Origin: Polytrichum commune
Taxonomy: Eukaryota > Streptophyta > Polytrichopsida > Polytrichales > Polytrichaceae
Direction of reading: 5' to 3'
Assembly: GCA_950295325.1 (NCBI GenBank)
Contig: OX485809.1
Location: forward strand, 8,868,001 to 8,928,000
DNA: 60,000 bases
Shown: positions 12,827 through 23,159 of the stretch, in pieces
Position numbering within the stretch: position 1 is the stretch's first letter
How the letters are laid out: every line of letters begins with the position of its first letter
Program-made: the position numbers and the translations under genes
The notes under the pieces: model-generated
Database searches by the model: none
Told to the model about the DNA's origin: nothing
Seen by the model: the letters and a program-made list of their open reading frames with translations, nothing else

Positions 12827-14397
12827 TTTCCAAACATTGCAATTGGTAGACCAAAAAACAAATCTGCACTTGAATTCTTGAGTTCTAGATGTCCCACGTT
12901 GTTTGATGAAACACGTGTAAGCCGGTTTAAGGGGTAGGGCAAGGTAGTGTTGGTATGTCTCATGGGCTATAATGTAATTAAGGCACATAAAAGGTAGATT
13001 CATCAAAACATTCTTGAAATGACATTTCTCTGACATGGGCCCTTGCCTTTTCCTACCTGACCACCTCTCTTGCCTCTCTCACCACAAAACCCGTTGGACC
13101 ATGTCAGTGCATTTATTAGGCCTTAAAAATTATATTTTGGGGACCTCAACCTTCATGGTCCCTCTGCCATTTTTTCCTTAGTGTAAACCGAAGTTGTTCC
13201 GGGACAACTTCAAGAGCCAATCAGCTGCCTTGTAGAGCCCTGGTCCAACTTCATGGTCCATAGTGTAAACCGACCCTAAGTGCATTCAACCCGATTAAGC
13301 GTAATGAAGCCCAAACAAGTGTAATTAAGCACATCATTCCTCATATCTGGATTAAATAATGATTAAGTGCATTTTAAAAGTACTTAGGATTATTTAAATC
13401 AATAAGCATACTTTCTGATTTAATTGAGCTTGATTAAGATTAATTAGGATTTTTTAGACTCAATTACACTTAATTACACTTAATTAATTTGAATGTGTGT
13501 ATGAATACTTTGTGAAAGTAGAAGGTATCAACTAGATTATTATAAAATAAACATACTAAAATTTTATTAAACCTAATTTTAGTTCCACTTTAGAATGACA
13601 AAGGCCCTTTTAATGGTAAGTCACAAAACTATAACCTTAGTGCTACTGAGGGTTTTGTAATATATTTTACTTTCAAGTTAATGACATGCTTGATTGTCAA
13701 TTTCACTTTAAAAATGAAATCCCAGTCAATTGCTTATTTACTCAATGAAAGTGAACATATATATTGGATTTTAAACCTTGGAGATGAAATGCACCCAATA
13801 TGAGATTTGTGGAGAAGTGGCCTTCAAGAATGCAAGGGCAATGATTTTTTTGAAAGTCGGGCGGGGTGGACAGAAGTTTTCGGGCAGGTCCAGAAAATCC
13901 CGGTTTCTTTGTGGGACAGCTGCCCCTGCCCGAATCTACCTCCCCCGAAAGGCTCGTAGGGGGTAGGATATCGTCCTCCGTTGACAATGTTGTCATGAGC
14001 ACCGCCATTGTTTAAAATTTATTCCATCTTTTGTTTTCTTCGGTCTGCATGTGATCCCAAACAACTAAAGCGGCGGATGCGATGTGATGATGTCGGCCGT
14101 CAACGAGCCCGGGTATCCGGTTGAATGGGTTCATTCATTGGCCTCCTATTAGTACATTTATCCTTGTGGGCCCACTCCATAGTTTCCTCTTTGGATACTA
14201 TGGGGCCACCGGGCATCTCACCCATGCTTAGTATTGCTTTGTTGATTGATATACTCTTCGAAACCACGGAAGTTGAGGGGTTTGTTGGATTTCCGTGCTT
14301 TTGTTAGTTGATACTCTTTGGGACAAAGGTATGTGCATGCCTCGTGTGTTCATTTGTCTTGTGTGGCTAGCTAGTTTGGGATGTTAATTGAATTCTT

Positions 14398-15800
14398 GGG
14401 TCACTTCACATTATGGCTGTGCAAGTCGAGAGGATGTGGGATTGAATGGCCAAACCTTGCTGAGAGTCCAAAGAAATGGGCCGAAAATAGCCAATAGAAT
14501 ATAGGAATTGGAGCCTTGAGCTAGACACAATGTGAAACCTCCAAAGGCCAAGCCTAAAGTCCAAACCTTTGGCCATGAACTCTCACAGCCTCTCGACTTG
14601 GACAACCATAGTGTGAAGACTCCAAAGCCCAAGCTCAACGTCCAAAGGAAGAAGGAGCATCCCACTTTCTTCCCTGCTTAAAACAACCCCTCCAATCTAA
14701 CGGCCGAGATCCTCGGGGGGGGGGGGGCACTCCCTTGTATATTTTGCATACACCTGCGATAATGACCTATTAAAATGGGGGCTATTTACCTATGAGAAAG
14801 GATTATAAAGGATGCTAATTTTTGAAATAATGGTAAATTGTTGTGATTATTTGCACCCTATTGGTAATTATAAATTCTTGGATGGTTGATTTTATGGTAC
14901 CCTACATTACTTATATGTCCAGGCTTCCGGTGGTGATTGCTTGATTGTTTGGAAGCCGAATCCTCCGATTGTTCCAGGGCCTCGGAGAAGCAGAGTGCCA
15001 CTCTTGCACCAAGTTGAGGTCTGCCAACTAGGGTTGACGGAGGCGGGGGCGAGAGAGGGCGGGAGCAAAGTTCGGGGAGTTTTGTAGAGGAAACGGCTAA
15101 TTGCCGAGCTTTCTGGAGGTAGCTCGGATTTTTCAATTTTTACCCGAGAGTGGGCCTAGAGAGTGCAAAATTTATCGGTTGATAGCCCCCATTTCCTAAT
15201 GTATTTAGGCAATTAGACGGCATTTTTTTTCATTTATGCAATTTCCAAAAGGTCTAAAGTGGGGCTAGTTTTATATTTTGGTGGCAAAGTATTTAATTTT
15301 TGAAACTATCGCTTTTTCTCCATGCTATTTTATATGTACCACTTAGGTAATTTAATCATGTTTTGTCAAATGCTATATTACATATAATCATGTTTCACAA
15401 TCCCAGAGCACCCTATACTACATCTAATAATTTTACAAATTTTACGCCAAATTTTTATACAAGACCCTATATTTTATCGCACGTAGTTCCTACGTTTTTC
15501 GCCAGTGCCCCCCCCCCCCCAAGCCGAGATCTTGTCAGTTTTTGATTATTTTTTTTATGAAAAAAAAATTTACGGCCTCTCGACCATAGTTTGGGTTTCC
15601 ATTCATGTCCGACTTAAACTTCCTTCAAGAGTTTGTTGCCTCGGTCAAAAAATACTGCCATGTAGGCATTTTGGAGTGAGACAGCCCTTGGACTTTGGCC
15701 TCTAGTGTGAAGGGTCAAGAGGCTGAATTCTTGGTTTCTTGCATTCTAATTGGTGGAAATCAACGGCCTCTTGACCTTTGGCGACAGTGTGAAGCGGCCC
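14398..15800. mobile_element. Possible Tourist-type element split by a G-tract MITE
   Basis: Left end GGGTCACTTCACATTATGGC and right end, inverted, GGGCCGCTTCACACTGTCGC resemble each other, and each is followed inward by a GTC(A/G)AGAGG motif. Further internal inverted copies of this end occur near 14589-14618 and 15690-15730. The right end is followed by TTA, but the left flank is CTT, so a PIF-type 3-bp duplication is not confirmed. The G-tract element 14712-15522 lies inside. Confidence 0.35.
14712..15522. mobile_element. G-tract MITE, copy 1 (9-bp TSD GCCGAGATC)
   Basis: The left end is CTCG followed by a 13-G run and CACT; the right end is the inverse, AGTG followed by a 13-C run. The flanks carry the identical 9-mer GCCGAGATC at 14703-14711 and 15523-15531. 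About 25-30 bp inside the ends are TGCGATAATGACC (left) and GTGCGATAAAATATAGGG (right, inverted), the subterminal signature shared with 22789-31734 and 35482-36240. It is 811 bp with no transposase, so it is a non-autonomous member of that family. Confidence 0.75.
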
Positions 15801-16271
15801 TTAGTAGACACACTTTAGTTGATCATAGTATGTATGTGTGCATATCACATATGCATGTGTCATTTTGAACATAGAAGCATAGTATCTTCACATACAATTA
15901 GTTTCGTTCATGCAGCTTGAATGAGCTTCTTGAAGAAACAAAGGTTCTTCTTTCATAAACATGACTAAAGACATCCTAGGTGCAATTGGTCTTATTCTAG
16001 AAATAGGGATAAAATTTGAACCATTTCCATGAAAACATTTGAAACATAACTTTGAAAACATGAGGTCCTTGTATGTTTGTAATTGATTTATTGCAACTCA
16101 ATCTCACTATACTAATTTGGAGATCTATGATGCTAATTTCAAATTCTTATTAGTTCTAAGAACATTTTCTTCATGAACTATGAGGTCGGGGGGGGGGGGT
16201 GTGGTCCTTTGAACAACTTACATGGGTGCCACAATAGTACCATGGCCAACTTACTACATTGTTTATGGTAT

Positions 16272-16720
16272 TTAGTGTCACATACACTATTTGCGAAGGG
16301 CCTGAACTAGATGTCTAGAGGGCTCAAAATATCATGTGTGTTAATTATTAACATATACTATTTGTCAACATAGGTAACTTTCTAAGTGAGAAAATAGTTT
16401 AAATCGTGACATTTAGAGTAGGAGATTGGGATACTTGAGATGATAGTTTTGCATTTTCCTATGCAAGGGGAAGATGGTGTTGAGTATATTAATGTCATGT
16501 GTTATTTGTGTACCCTTTTAGTCAACTTGGAGACCATTGTGTAATATAGGCGTACACCTCATAACACTATTGAAGGTCATAGTTATGCGAAGTTAATAAT
16601 AAGCACACTTGAACACCAAGTGTCATGAGGTGACACTAATAATGAACTTGGTGATGATTATTGTAACCTCGCATATGCCCCAAAATAGGGTAAGTGGCAC
16701 TATTATGCATGTGACACTAA
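16272..16720 (+). mobile_element. MITE family B, copy 2
   Basis: Starts TTAGTGTCACATACACTA and ends GCATGTGACACTAA; the ends are inverted copies. It matches 4141-4647 along its length but lacks that copy's 60-bp internal duplication. The next bases, GGGCCACTTCACACA, resemble a lone Tourist-type end abutting the last TAA. A run of ten G lies upstream at about 16190. Confidence 0.7.
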
Positions 16721-17121
16721 GGGCCACTTCACACATGAGACTAAGGGCATGTGGCCATTGCACTTCAAGGACTCTCATTGGTGGAAAAGGCGGAGTTGGT
16801 CCAAGTTCACTTCACACCACACTTGAGGTACCAACGGAGTACGTGAATGCAACATGGATGTAAAGTCTACATGGGTTCCTACATGGTATCAAATGGATCA
16901 TGTTTCATGGTCACTTGGACTATTTTCAAAGACCACCTCCTAAAGGTAGGCCTAACACTAAGAGAATGAACATGGCGTCTCCGGTCCTCATGTATGCTAA
17001 TGCCTTAAATAATACCCTTCTCCGCACTCATGTCAATATGTGGTTTGAAGAATCCACCCCAAGGGATATTCCATATACGTTATTTTACTATCCAAGAGAA
17101 TTACACTCAACAAAGCTACAA

Positions 17122-17300
17122 TAAATATTGTAGTTAGTGTCACCAATTATCTTTGTCTTGCTCAATACCAATTGTAAACGGCCCATGTAGTGCTACCAAC
17201 ACTAAATGTGAATCCAACATTACTTGTCATTCCTTGTAGAAACATTTGGATATTATATATTTACAATGTTTGCAACTTCATCCACTTACTAAGTGAGCAT
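17122..17300 (-). mobile_element. MITE family A fragment, reverse orientation
   Basis: Contains TTAGTGTCACCAATTATC, TTGTCTTGCTCAATACCAATTG and TTTGTCATTCCTTGTA-like strings in the order expected for the reverse complement of the 3' half of the copies at 22261 and 44983. The other half is missing. Confidence 0.6.
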
Positions 17301-17473
17301 GTTGGCCCTACCCTGCTCAAGAATCCCCTTGGTGCATGGTGATGGGGCCAATCAACCTTCACCCATAACTTGATGACATGAACTTAATGGGACTATTAGC
17401 AAAGACTTTCGTAAGTCTAACCTTGGAATGCTTAAGAAGCCATAAATTGGTTGTGAGCATTTCCAAATACATA

Positions 17474-18029
17474 CTCCCTCCGTTTCATATCAAAAGTTAC
17501 GTTTCACTAAATATGTGGGATTAAGGTCATTTTTCGCATTTTTCGCACGAAATTGTGTGCGTTGTATAGCTCTCACTAAGCACTTTCCGGTGAGCTAGGG
17601 GTGTCCAAAAAAAAATCAAAAATTTTTTAACGCCAATTTCATTGGAAGCCTATCATTTTGGGCGGATGGCACCGAAGCTCATTTGCTAATGAGTAGTTAG
17701 GTTGAGACTCGTGCTCCTTAAGGTTTGTGTTTAGGGTTAGGGTTTTTGAGAAGAAACGGCATGGCGATGTCCATTTCTGATGAAATCGATGTTGATACAC
17801 ATAAAACCGTGTTGATGTTTGGGTTTAGGTTGAGTTCAAATATCAATTGTTAAATAAGTGTAAATTGTTAGTTGATTGACTTGGTAGTTCATCAGCAACA
17901 ACATTTACATTGTTTATAGCAACATTCCAATTCGTTTGACGAAGTTTGAAAGAAATTTCACCAAATGTATCTTTTGTTTCATAACGTAAATTATGTCCAA
18001 ACGTAACTTTTGATATGAAACGGAGGGAG
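17474..18029. mobile_element. Stowaway-type Tc1/mariner MITE (TA TSD)
   Basis: Left end CTCCCTCCGTTTCATATCAA and right end its inverse, pairing for about 28 bp, flanked by TA at 17472-17473 and 18030-18031. CTCCCTCCGT with a TA target is the classic Stowaway terminus, mobilised by mariner-like transposases. The 556-bp interior has no transposase but includes a TTTAGGGTTAGGG stretch. It is long for a Stowaway. Confidence 0.85.
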
Positions 18030-18626
18030 TACTTCTCAAGGCAAACTTACTACTCTCTTAGTTTTGTTTTTTGCACTTTGAGAAAGTAAAGTTTTACACC
18101 ATCTAGACCAAAACAATCATAATGCTCTATTATCTATTGTGAGGTATGGATTTGAAGTAGTTCAATATGGAGCCAAAGTCCCAACTTTTGAGCATCAAGA
18201 AACCATTAAAATATGGATAATTATCATTAAAGGTGGATTTTGATTATTTTATGCACAAATATTCACGGGACTTGTGTTGAGAGTTGGTTCTAGCTTGTTG
18301 TTGTAGTAAGGCATGATACCCCTTGGGAAAGGAGCCCAATGTCCACCTTGAGTAAATTGACCCAATAATTACCACATTCATAGCTTTAGTTTTTCAATGT
18401 TTTAGATATAAGTATAACACAAAAGTACTTGGATCTTTGTTGAGAAGGGTTGGAGAAGCTCACAAATGAATATTGTTGTTTGAAAATGGCAATTCATTTG
18501 TTACATGGGTGTTTGTGGAAGGGAAGGATCTGAACCTAGATCCTTTTCATTTGAAAGTCCATACTAGACATGCTAACCACCTCTTCTTTGAAGGAGATGC
18601 AAGCCTCTTGAAAATACTAATCGTAG

Positions 18627-18718
18627 AGAACAAGGTGGGAGTGCATTTTGGTGTTCCCCCACAGTGTCAAGAAAGGGAGCATTGTGGAGGACACCAAAAC
18701 ACACTCTTACCTTGTTCT
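18627..18718. repeat. 92-nt imperfect hairpin, about 37-nt arms
   Basis: AGAACAAGGTGGGAGTGCAT..TTTTGGTGTTCCCCCACA is followed after about 18 nt by its near-inverse ending ACCTTGTTCT, with about five mismatches or bulges. The size and pairing would fit a small foldback MITE or a microRNA-like precursor. Expression and a conserved mature arm cannot be judged here. Confidence 0.5.
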
Positions 18719-18729
18719 TTATGATTGAG

Positions 18730-19490
18730 AACATGTCATAAAACAAATGGGACCACGAGACATTATTACAATGGAACAATGTTACACTATGATACGATAG
18801 CATTTGCAACGTTACATTTACAAACGACACTATAAACCAAGGTAACATCTTGCCGCTACCTAACCCCGACGTGGTACGGATGCACATGCATTGACCCATC
18901 TCCTTTTAGGTGGATGCTCGGAAGGCGATCATGATACATTGTATTTGACGTTTGGTTGTAACGTGGAAAGCTAATGATACAAGTATGGGCATTTATCACA
19001 TGACGCCCTTGCGCCCCCATGATGGCTTGTGTGGTTGACCTCCTTTTCTCCTTAGCCATTCTATTCGTGCCATTCGTTCCAATGCGGAGATCGACATTGA
19101 TTTTTAAAAAAGGTTGTGCCAAAAGAAAAGAAAACTACAAGAACAACACTCGTACGGTCCAATGCCCTTCACGTGTTGAGGGTAAGCATATTTGGCCCAC
19201 TTGTACGGACTTAGTAGTTGTAGAAGCATCTTTAAAATTATAGCATGAGGGCCGAGTCCTCTTCTATATTAAGATACGAGATGCCAAGCACAATTGGAAC
19301 TCCTCAAGACACGCATATTTTGCTGATGTCATGGTCCACTCACGTGTTGAGTGGAGTTGACTAAATTCTTTAATGTTAACATATAATATGTGTAGAGTCT
19401 AGATACTAAATTAAGATGTGGAAACTGACTCTGAATTAGAATACCCTAGAGCACTGCCCGCGAAGTTTTTGGGCATAGGCGGTCAAGATA
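18730..19490. other. Gene-free stretch
   Basis: No supported gene. Overlapping frames of 74-108 codons on both strands have no recognisable domain and are treated as chance. Confidence 0.55.
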
Positions 19491-19493
19491 CTA

Positions 19494-19837
19494 CACTAAA
19501 TATGATATTTAGTGTTTGATCAGATTTAGTGTTTTACCACCCTACTATGCTCAACACTAATTTTCAATTCTTTGATATATAATTAGTGTTAGACATAAAT
19601 GCGCCGCCGCCGCCGCCTTCCTTGTTGCCACCTCTTTCCTAGAAACAGTCAATCGCCTTCCTTGTTGCCACCTCTTTCCTACTAAACACTAAATTCGTGC
19701 ATGTAACTTTCACATATTACCATACATGATATTTAGTGTTTGAGTTTACATTTAATGTTACTTACTTTCATAGGGTTAGTGATATTTAGTGTAGTGTTCG
19801 TATTTAGTGTATCTAACACTAAATATCATATTTAGTG
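19494..19837. mobile_element. MITE family E, full copy (TA TSD)
   Basis: Left end CACTAAATATGATATTTAGTG and right end CACTAAATATCATATTTAGTG, flanked by TA at 19492-19493 and 19838-19839. Each terminus is itself a near-perfect palindrome. Inside are a GCC trinucleotide run and two direct copies of CGCCTTCCTTGTTGCCACCT (19613 and 19652). There is no coding capacity. Confidence 0.75.
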
Positions 19838-20233
19838 TAGTTAGTGTTCAAGATTGAAGCTCTTATATGATTTTTATTTTGAAGGGCTCTCAAATTTCAA
19901 CCGTTCAGTTGAAGGGTTGGTTCAAATCCAAGTCGCTGATCCAAGAATATAGAAATGAAACACAAAACTCATATTAAACTTGTGCATGAATTATATGGTA
20001 CATGTTTTCAGTACACTGTGGAAGAATTAAAAATCAACCATCTAACTCCACTTCTTGTAGTGCCAATGCCCTACGCTTGTTGGTTCTTGTGGTGGGCAAG
20101 CTATATTGAGGACTTCAAGTGACGTCTTCGTTTTCAATTTGGGGTTGCATTTTGAAGGGTTGTTTTGAGAAAGGTATGTTTTGAAGGGCCAAATCGCGTT
20201 TGAAGGGCAATGAAAACTTCAATTTTGAACACC

Positions 20234-20425
20234 GATCCTAGCGATTCTTAAATCCAGCCGGTTATATGTTGACATCTTCTGGTCTTGCTTTATTCATTTG
20301 AGGTATATTCTATAGATTCCTCCAAAATGATCGGTAATTCTTCTGAAGTCTCCAACTTCAACCGGTTGTTTCTCAAACTTAACGGGTTCATCTGTAACTA
20401 ACCGCCAGTTCTCCCCAAGCAGCGC
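20234..20425 (-). repeat. Dispersed repeat F, empty-site copy
   Basis: Reverse-complement relative of 39300-39475 plus 39826-39910. Shared strings include GAGGTATATTCTATAGATTC/GAATTTGTAGAATATACCTC, CGGTAATTCT, GTTTCTCAAACT and CCGCCAGTTCTCCCC. Here GACATCTTC and CCGGCTGG are joined directly, whereas the 39-kb copy is split by a 344-bp MITE. Confidence 0.7.
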
Positions 20426-20619
20426 CGTAGAGGGCTCTCTATTTCAACCCAATAAAAAATAGAAATGATTTCCTCCTCAAATTTTGTCACGTGTCATGTT
20501 CATTGTTGTTGAGACCCATTTTTACCCTACGTGGAAATTGCATTTTGGCACATATGAAGATGAAATAGAAAGCCCTCTACAATATATTCCAATTTCCATA
20601 TGGATGTGGAACTTTAAAC

Positions 20620-21100
20620 CTCTCCCACGAGTTTCTAGGGGGAGGTGGATAGGGGCCAAGGCAACCCCCAAGAATTTTTTTAATTTTATTTTTTTGGATC
20701 CCCACCGAAAACTATTGCCCGCCTTTCTCAACTTCAAAAAAAACATTGCCCTTGCATTCTTGAAGGCCGCTTGTCCACAAAACCCATATTGAGTGCACTC
20801 CATCTTCAAGGTCCGAAATCCAATAATTATGTGCACTTGCATTTAGTGAATAAGAAATTGACTGGGATTTCATTCCCGTAGTGAAACCGCCAGTGAAGCA
20901 TGTAATTAACGTGGAAGTCAAAAACATTACAATATCCTCATTAGCATTGAGGTCAAAAATTTTGTGACTTACAATTTGAAAGGGGTCTTTGTCATTCTAA
21001 AATGAAACTTAAATTAGTGTGCTAATTCTTAGTATGTATATTTCATGACATTTTAGGTAATCGCCTTCTACTTTCACAAGTATTGATTCGCATTCAAACT
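20620..21100 (+). repeat. Lone foldback-arm copy
   Basis: Same-orientation relative of the left arm at 9853-10405: TTCTAGGGGGAGGTGGAT, TTGCCCTTGCATTCTTGAAG, GTGACTTACAATTTGAAAGG and CCTTCTACTTTCACA. No partner arm is adjacent. The 106-codon minus frame that covers it is not counted as a gene. Confidence 0.7.
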
Positions 21101-21169
21101 AATCCCGATTATTGATGGGTATTAGGACAATGTGACATGATATATGACATCATATTTTGAATTTTGATA

Positions 21170-21770
21170 TAAAAAAATAAAAAAATAAAAGTAACGTCGG
21201 GGTTTCTTTAACACCAACGTGAATGGGAGCCCGTTCCTCTCTACCGTGATCATGTTTAACCAAGCGTCACCATAAGGGTACTTCCTCCCTCTTGGGAGGT
21301 GGGCTCCTTTAGTTTACTCGGGGGCTCAGTCCCTAGCCTCTAGGGGGGATCAACGGGGGGTTGCTTGTTGTCTAATTTTCTTTTGTTAAATATCAGGTAT
21401 GTGAGGTATTTAATGGCAATTTGGTGTAAGTGTTTCATAAGTGTTTTGATTTCTCTTTTAGGTATTTTGAGTTTTTCTAGTTCTTTAATTGGTTGTCCGT
21501 GGATAGCCCCTCTAACGCCGACTGTGATAGTGATGAAAGGGTTGACTTGCCACCCAGCTGTTATGAGTGTTTGGATGAGTGGGTTGTATTTCTCAATTTT
21601 TTTATTGTGTGCGGTATTTGGGAATATGTCGTGACAATATGTGAATTCAATGAATTATATGACGTTTGATGGGGTTGGCGTTGGGAGGGGGCACCTAGTA
21701 CGCAAAGTATGTTTGGTCTAAGTTTGGCTAGACCTGTGCATGGTGTGTGGTATGGCATGAACATTGGAGT
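21170..21770 (-). pseudogene. Decayed LINE (non-LTR) 3' end, C-terminal region
   Basis: On the minus strand, 21655-21355 reads as one protein-like frame containing FTYCHDIFPN, LIQTLITAGW, ITVGVRGAIHG, LKHLHQIAIKY-like sequence and YLIFNKRKL, then a stop. This pattern (line of approach to Gly-Trp, a VGxRGxI core, then a basic NKRK end) is what I associate with the last segment of LINE-type reverse transcriptase polyproteins. Upstream, GLAKLRPNILCVLGAP continues the match in another frame (21764-21660), so there is a frameshift, plus a stop just before FTYCHD. Beyond the stop, the sense strand ends in a T/A-rich tail near 21170. The polymerase core is absent, so the copy is 5'-truncated and dead. 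Confidence 0.55.
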
Positions 21771-22260
21771 TTTGAATTTTGGTACACTTATTGGAACCGA
21801 TTAGTATGTATTCCAAGTAGGATTGGTTATGTACTAGATTGAAGTTTAGTCACATGAAATGCAGTGTTCAAATAGGGAGTGCCAATTTGAAATGAGATTT
21901 TTTTAGAACGGGTTTAGTAGAAGCGGAGTAAGAAAATATGCTACAAATTATTTGTTCATTAAGCATGTGAACCATGGGGAGGAAGCGCCACTTGTAGGTG
22001 ACATTCAAACCGATTTGCGGATCATTATCCCATATCGAGTTAGAAAAATGGTTCCCAAGTAAAGTATTCACTACAACACTTAAATGTTTGTGGATGGATA
22101 ACAATTCCGACCAAGTAGATTAGTCACTTCAACACTAAGTAGATGTTTTGAGAAATCTTCTCATGTATACAACTAGTGCAATCTCAAGTTTGCACTTGGG
22201 GCATGCGATTTGTTTGTCCCCCTTCATCTCGAATCTTTTTGACATGGAAGAGGGGTACTA

Positions 22261-22622
22261 CACTAAAATATATTGTATTTAGTGGTAGATGGTATTCGAT
22301 GTCATCGTGTGAACTTTCGTAATGACACTTCTTAAGAATAAGTTTACAAACATTGTCATCCCAATTTACTTTTAGTTCATCCACTTTTGGTATACGATGC
22401 ATCCAAACAATTATGTAATGAATTACCAAAATAGATGATTGAGATTTGGATGAGAGATCACCCAGAATTGCCACATTGTAAATCTATATTACCCAAAAAA
22501 ACCTTACAAGGAACAACAAATAATATGAGATTTACATTTAGTGTTGGTGACACTACATGAGTGGTTTACAATTAGTATTGAACAAGACATAGAATTGGTG
22601 ACACTAAATACAATATGTAGTG
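22261..22622 (+). mobile_element. MITE family A, copy 1 (TA TSD)
   Basis: Starts CACTAAAATATATTGTATTTAGTG and ends CACTAAATACAATATGTAGTG, flanked by TA at 22259-22260 and 22623-22624. The interior matches the copies at 37273 and 44983: AATAAGTTTACAAA, GAATTACCAAAATAG.TGATTGA, ATTTGGATGAGA and TTACAAGGAA. It is 362 bp with no coding sequence. Confidence 0.75.
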
Positions 22623-23159
22623 TAGTGTTAATGAAGCAAGCCTCAATAAGGGACCCAAGAAATTATAGTGAATTGTAGAAGGGAAAGTAGTCAAGAATTA
22701 GGGGATGTCTTGATGACTTTCAACACCCATTGCTTACATGGTACCATGTTGTGTGCTTAGGGTGAGTTTCCATGTAAGCTGCTCACCCCCGGGGGGAGCA
22801 CTCCCCCATTTTTTTTTGGTAGCGTGCGATCAAATGAAGGGGTATTATAATTGCCTTGGTCCTAAAATTTAGAAAGGGATTCGAAGTAAATTAGCATCAC
22901 CAAAATGGGTATATTGAATTTTATAAATAATGAAGGGTAGGTGATAATACTAAATTTTAGTTGAAATTTTTTTCTACAATAGGCTTGCCAAAAAACAAAA
23001 CTAGATTTCAATTTGTTGTGGAAGTAAATTAGGCTGGTCAAAATGTATCCAATGTCGTCATTTGCATATAGTTATAGCTGATGAATATTGGTGGATGAAA
23101 AATATTTACTGTCATATGGATGACCTGCTGGGCGTTAGGGTTCAATGTTCCCTCGGTGC

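Larger units (their letters stand above)
10488..13276. mobile_element. PIF/Harbinger-like element (TSD TAA), no transposase seen
   Basis: Begins GGGGCGGTTTACACCATAGA and ends as the inverse of GGGTCGGTTTACACTATGGA, so the ends pair over about 27 bp with a few mismatches. It is flanked by TAA at 10485-10487 and TAA at 13277-13279. A GGG-start terminus with a 3-bp TWA duplication is typical of PIF/Harbinger elements. The inside holds a lone foldback arm (11180-11560), a MITE-E fragment (12558 onwards) and a strong hairpin (12758-12826). A 24-bp inverted pair containing GGCCGGGGATTCGTGG lies near 10876 and 12305. No Harbinger transposase or Myb-like partner was recognised, so it is non-autonomous. 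Confidence 0.65.
9853..14000. mobile_element. Foldback element split by an inner transposon
   Basis: The left arm, about 9853-10405, is repeated in inverse orientation as the right arm, about 13443-14000. Both outer ends carry CCTACCCCCTACGAGCC and CGGGGGAGGTAG. Both arms then share the strings TGCCCTTGCATTCTTGAAGG and CCTTCTACTTTCACA (as read on the left-arm strand). Between the arms sits the PIF-like insertion at 10488-13276; without it the arms are separated only by AT-rich linker full of ATTAAGTG-type motifs. Lone single-arm copies occur at about 11180-11560 and 20620-21100. The 60-106 codon frames within the arms recur only because the arms recur. Confidence 0.65.

Noticed and set aside
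13778-13966. Recurring 60-106 codon frames containing AFKNARAM in the foldback arms (also at 20522-20842)
   Set aside because: They recur because the arm recurs; length, ends and flanking frame are not conserved among copies.
21200-21640. Organelle-derived insertion, suggested by G-rich blocks and a hydrophobic plus-strand frame (21365-21634)
   Set aside because: The opposite strand gives a much better explanation as a LINE C-terminal remnant.
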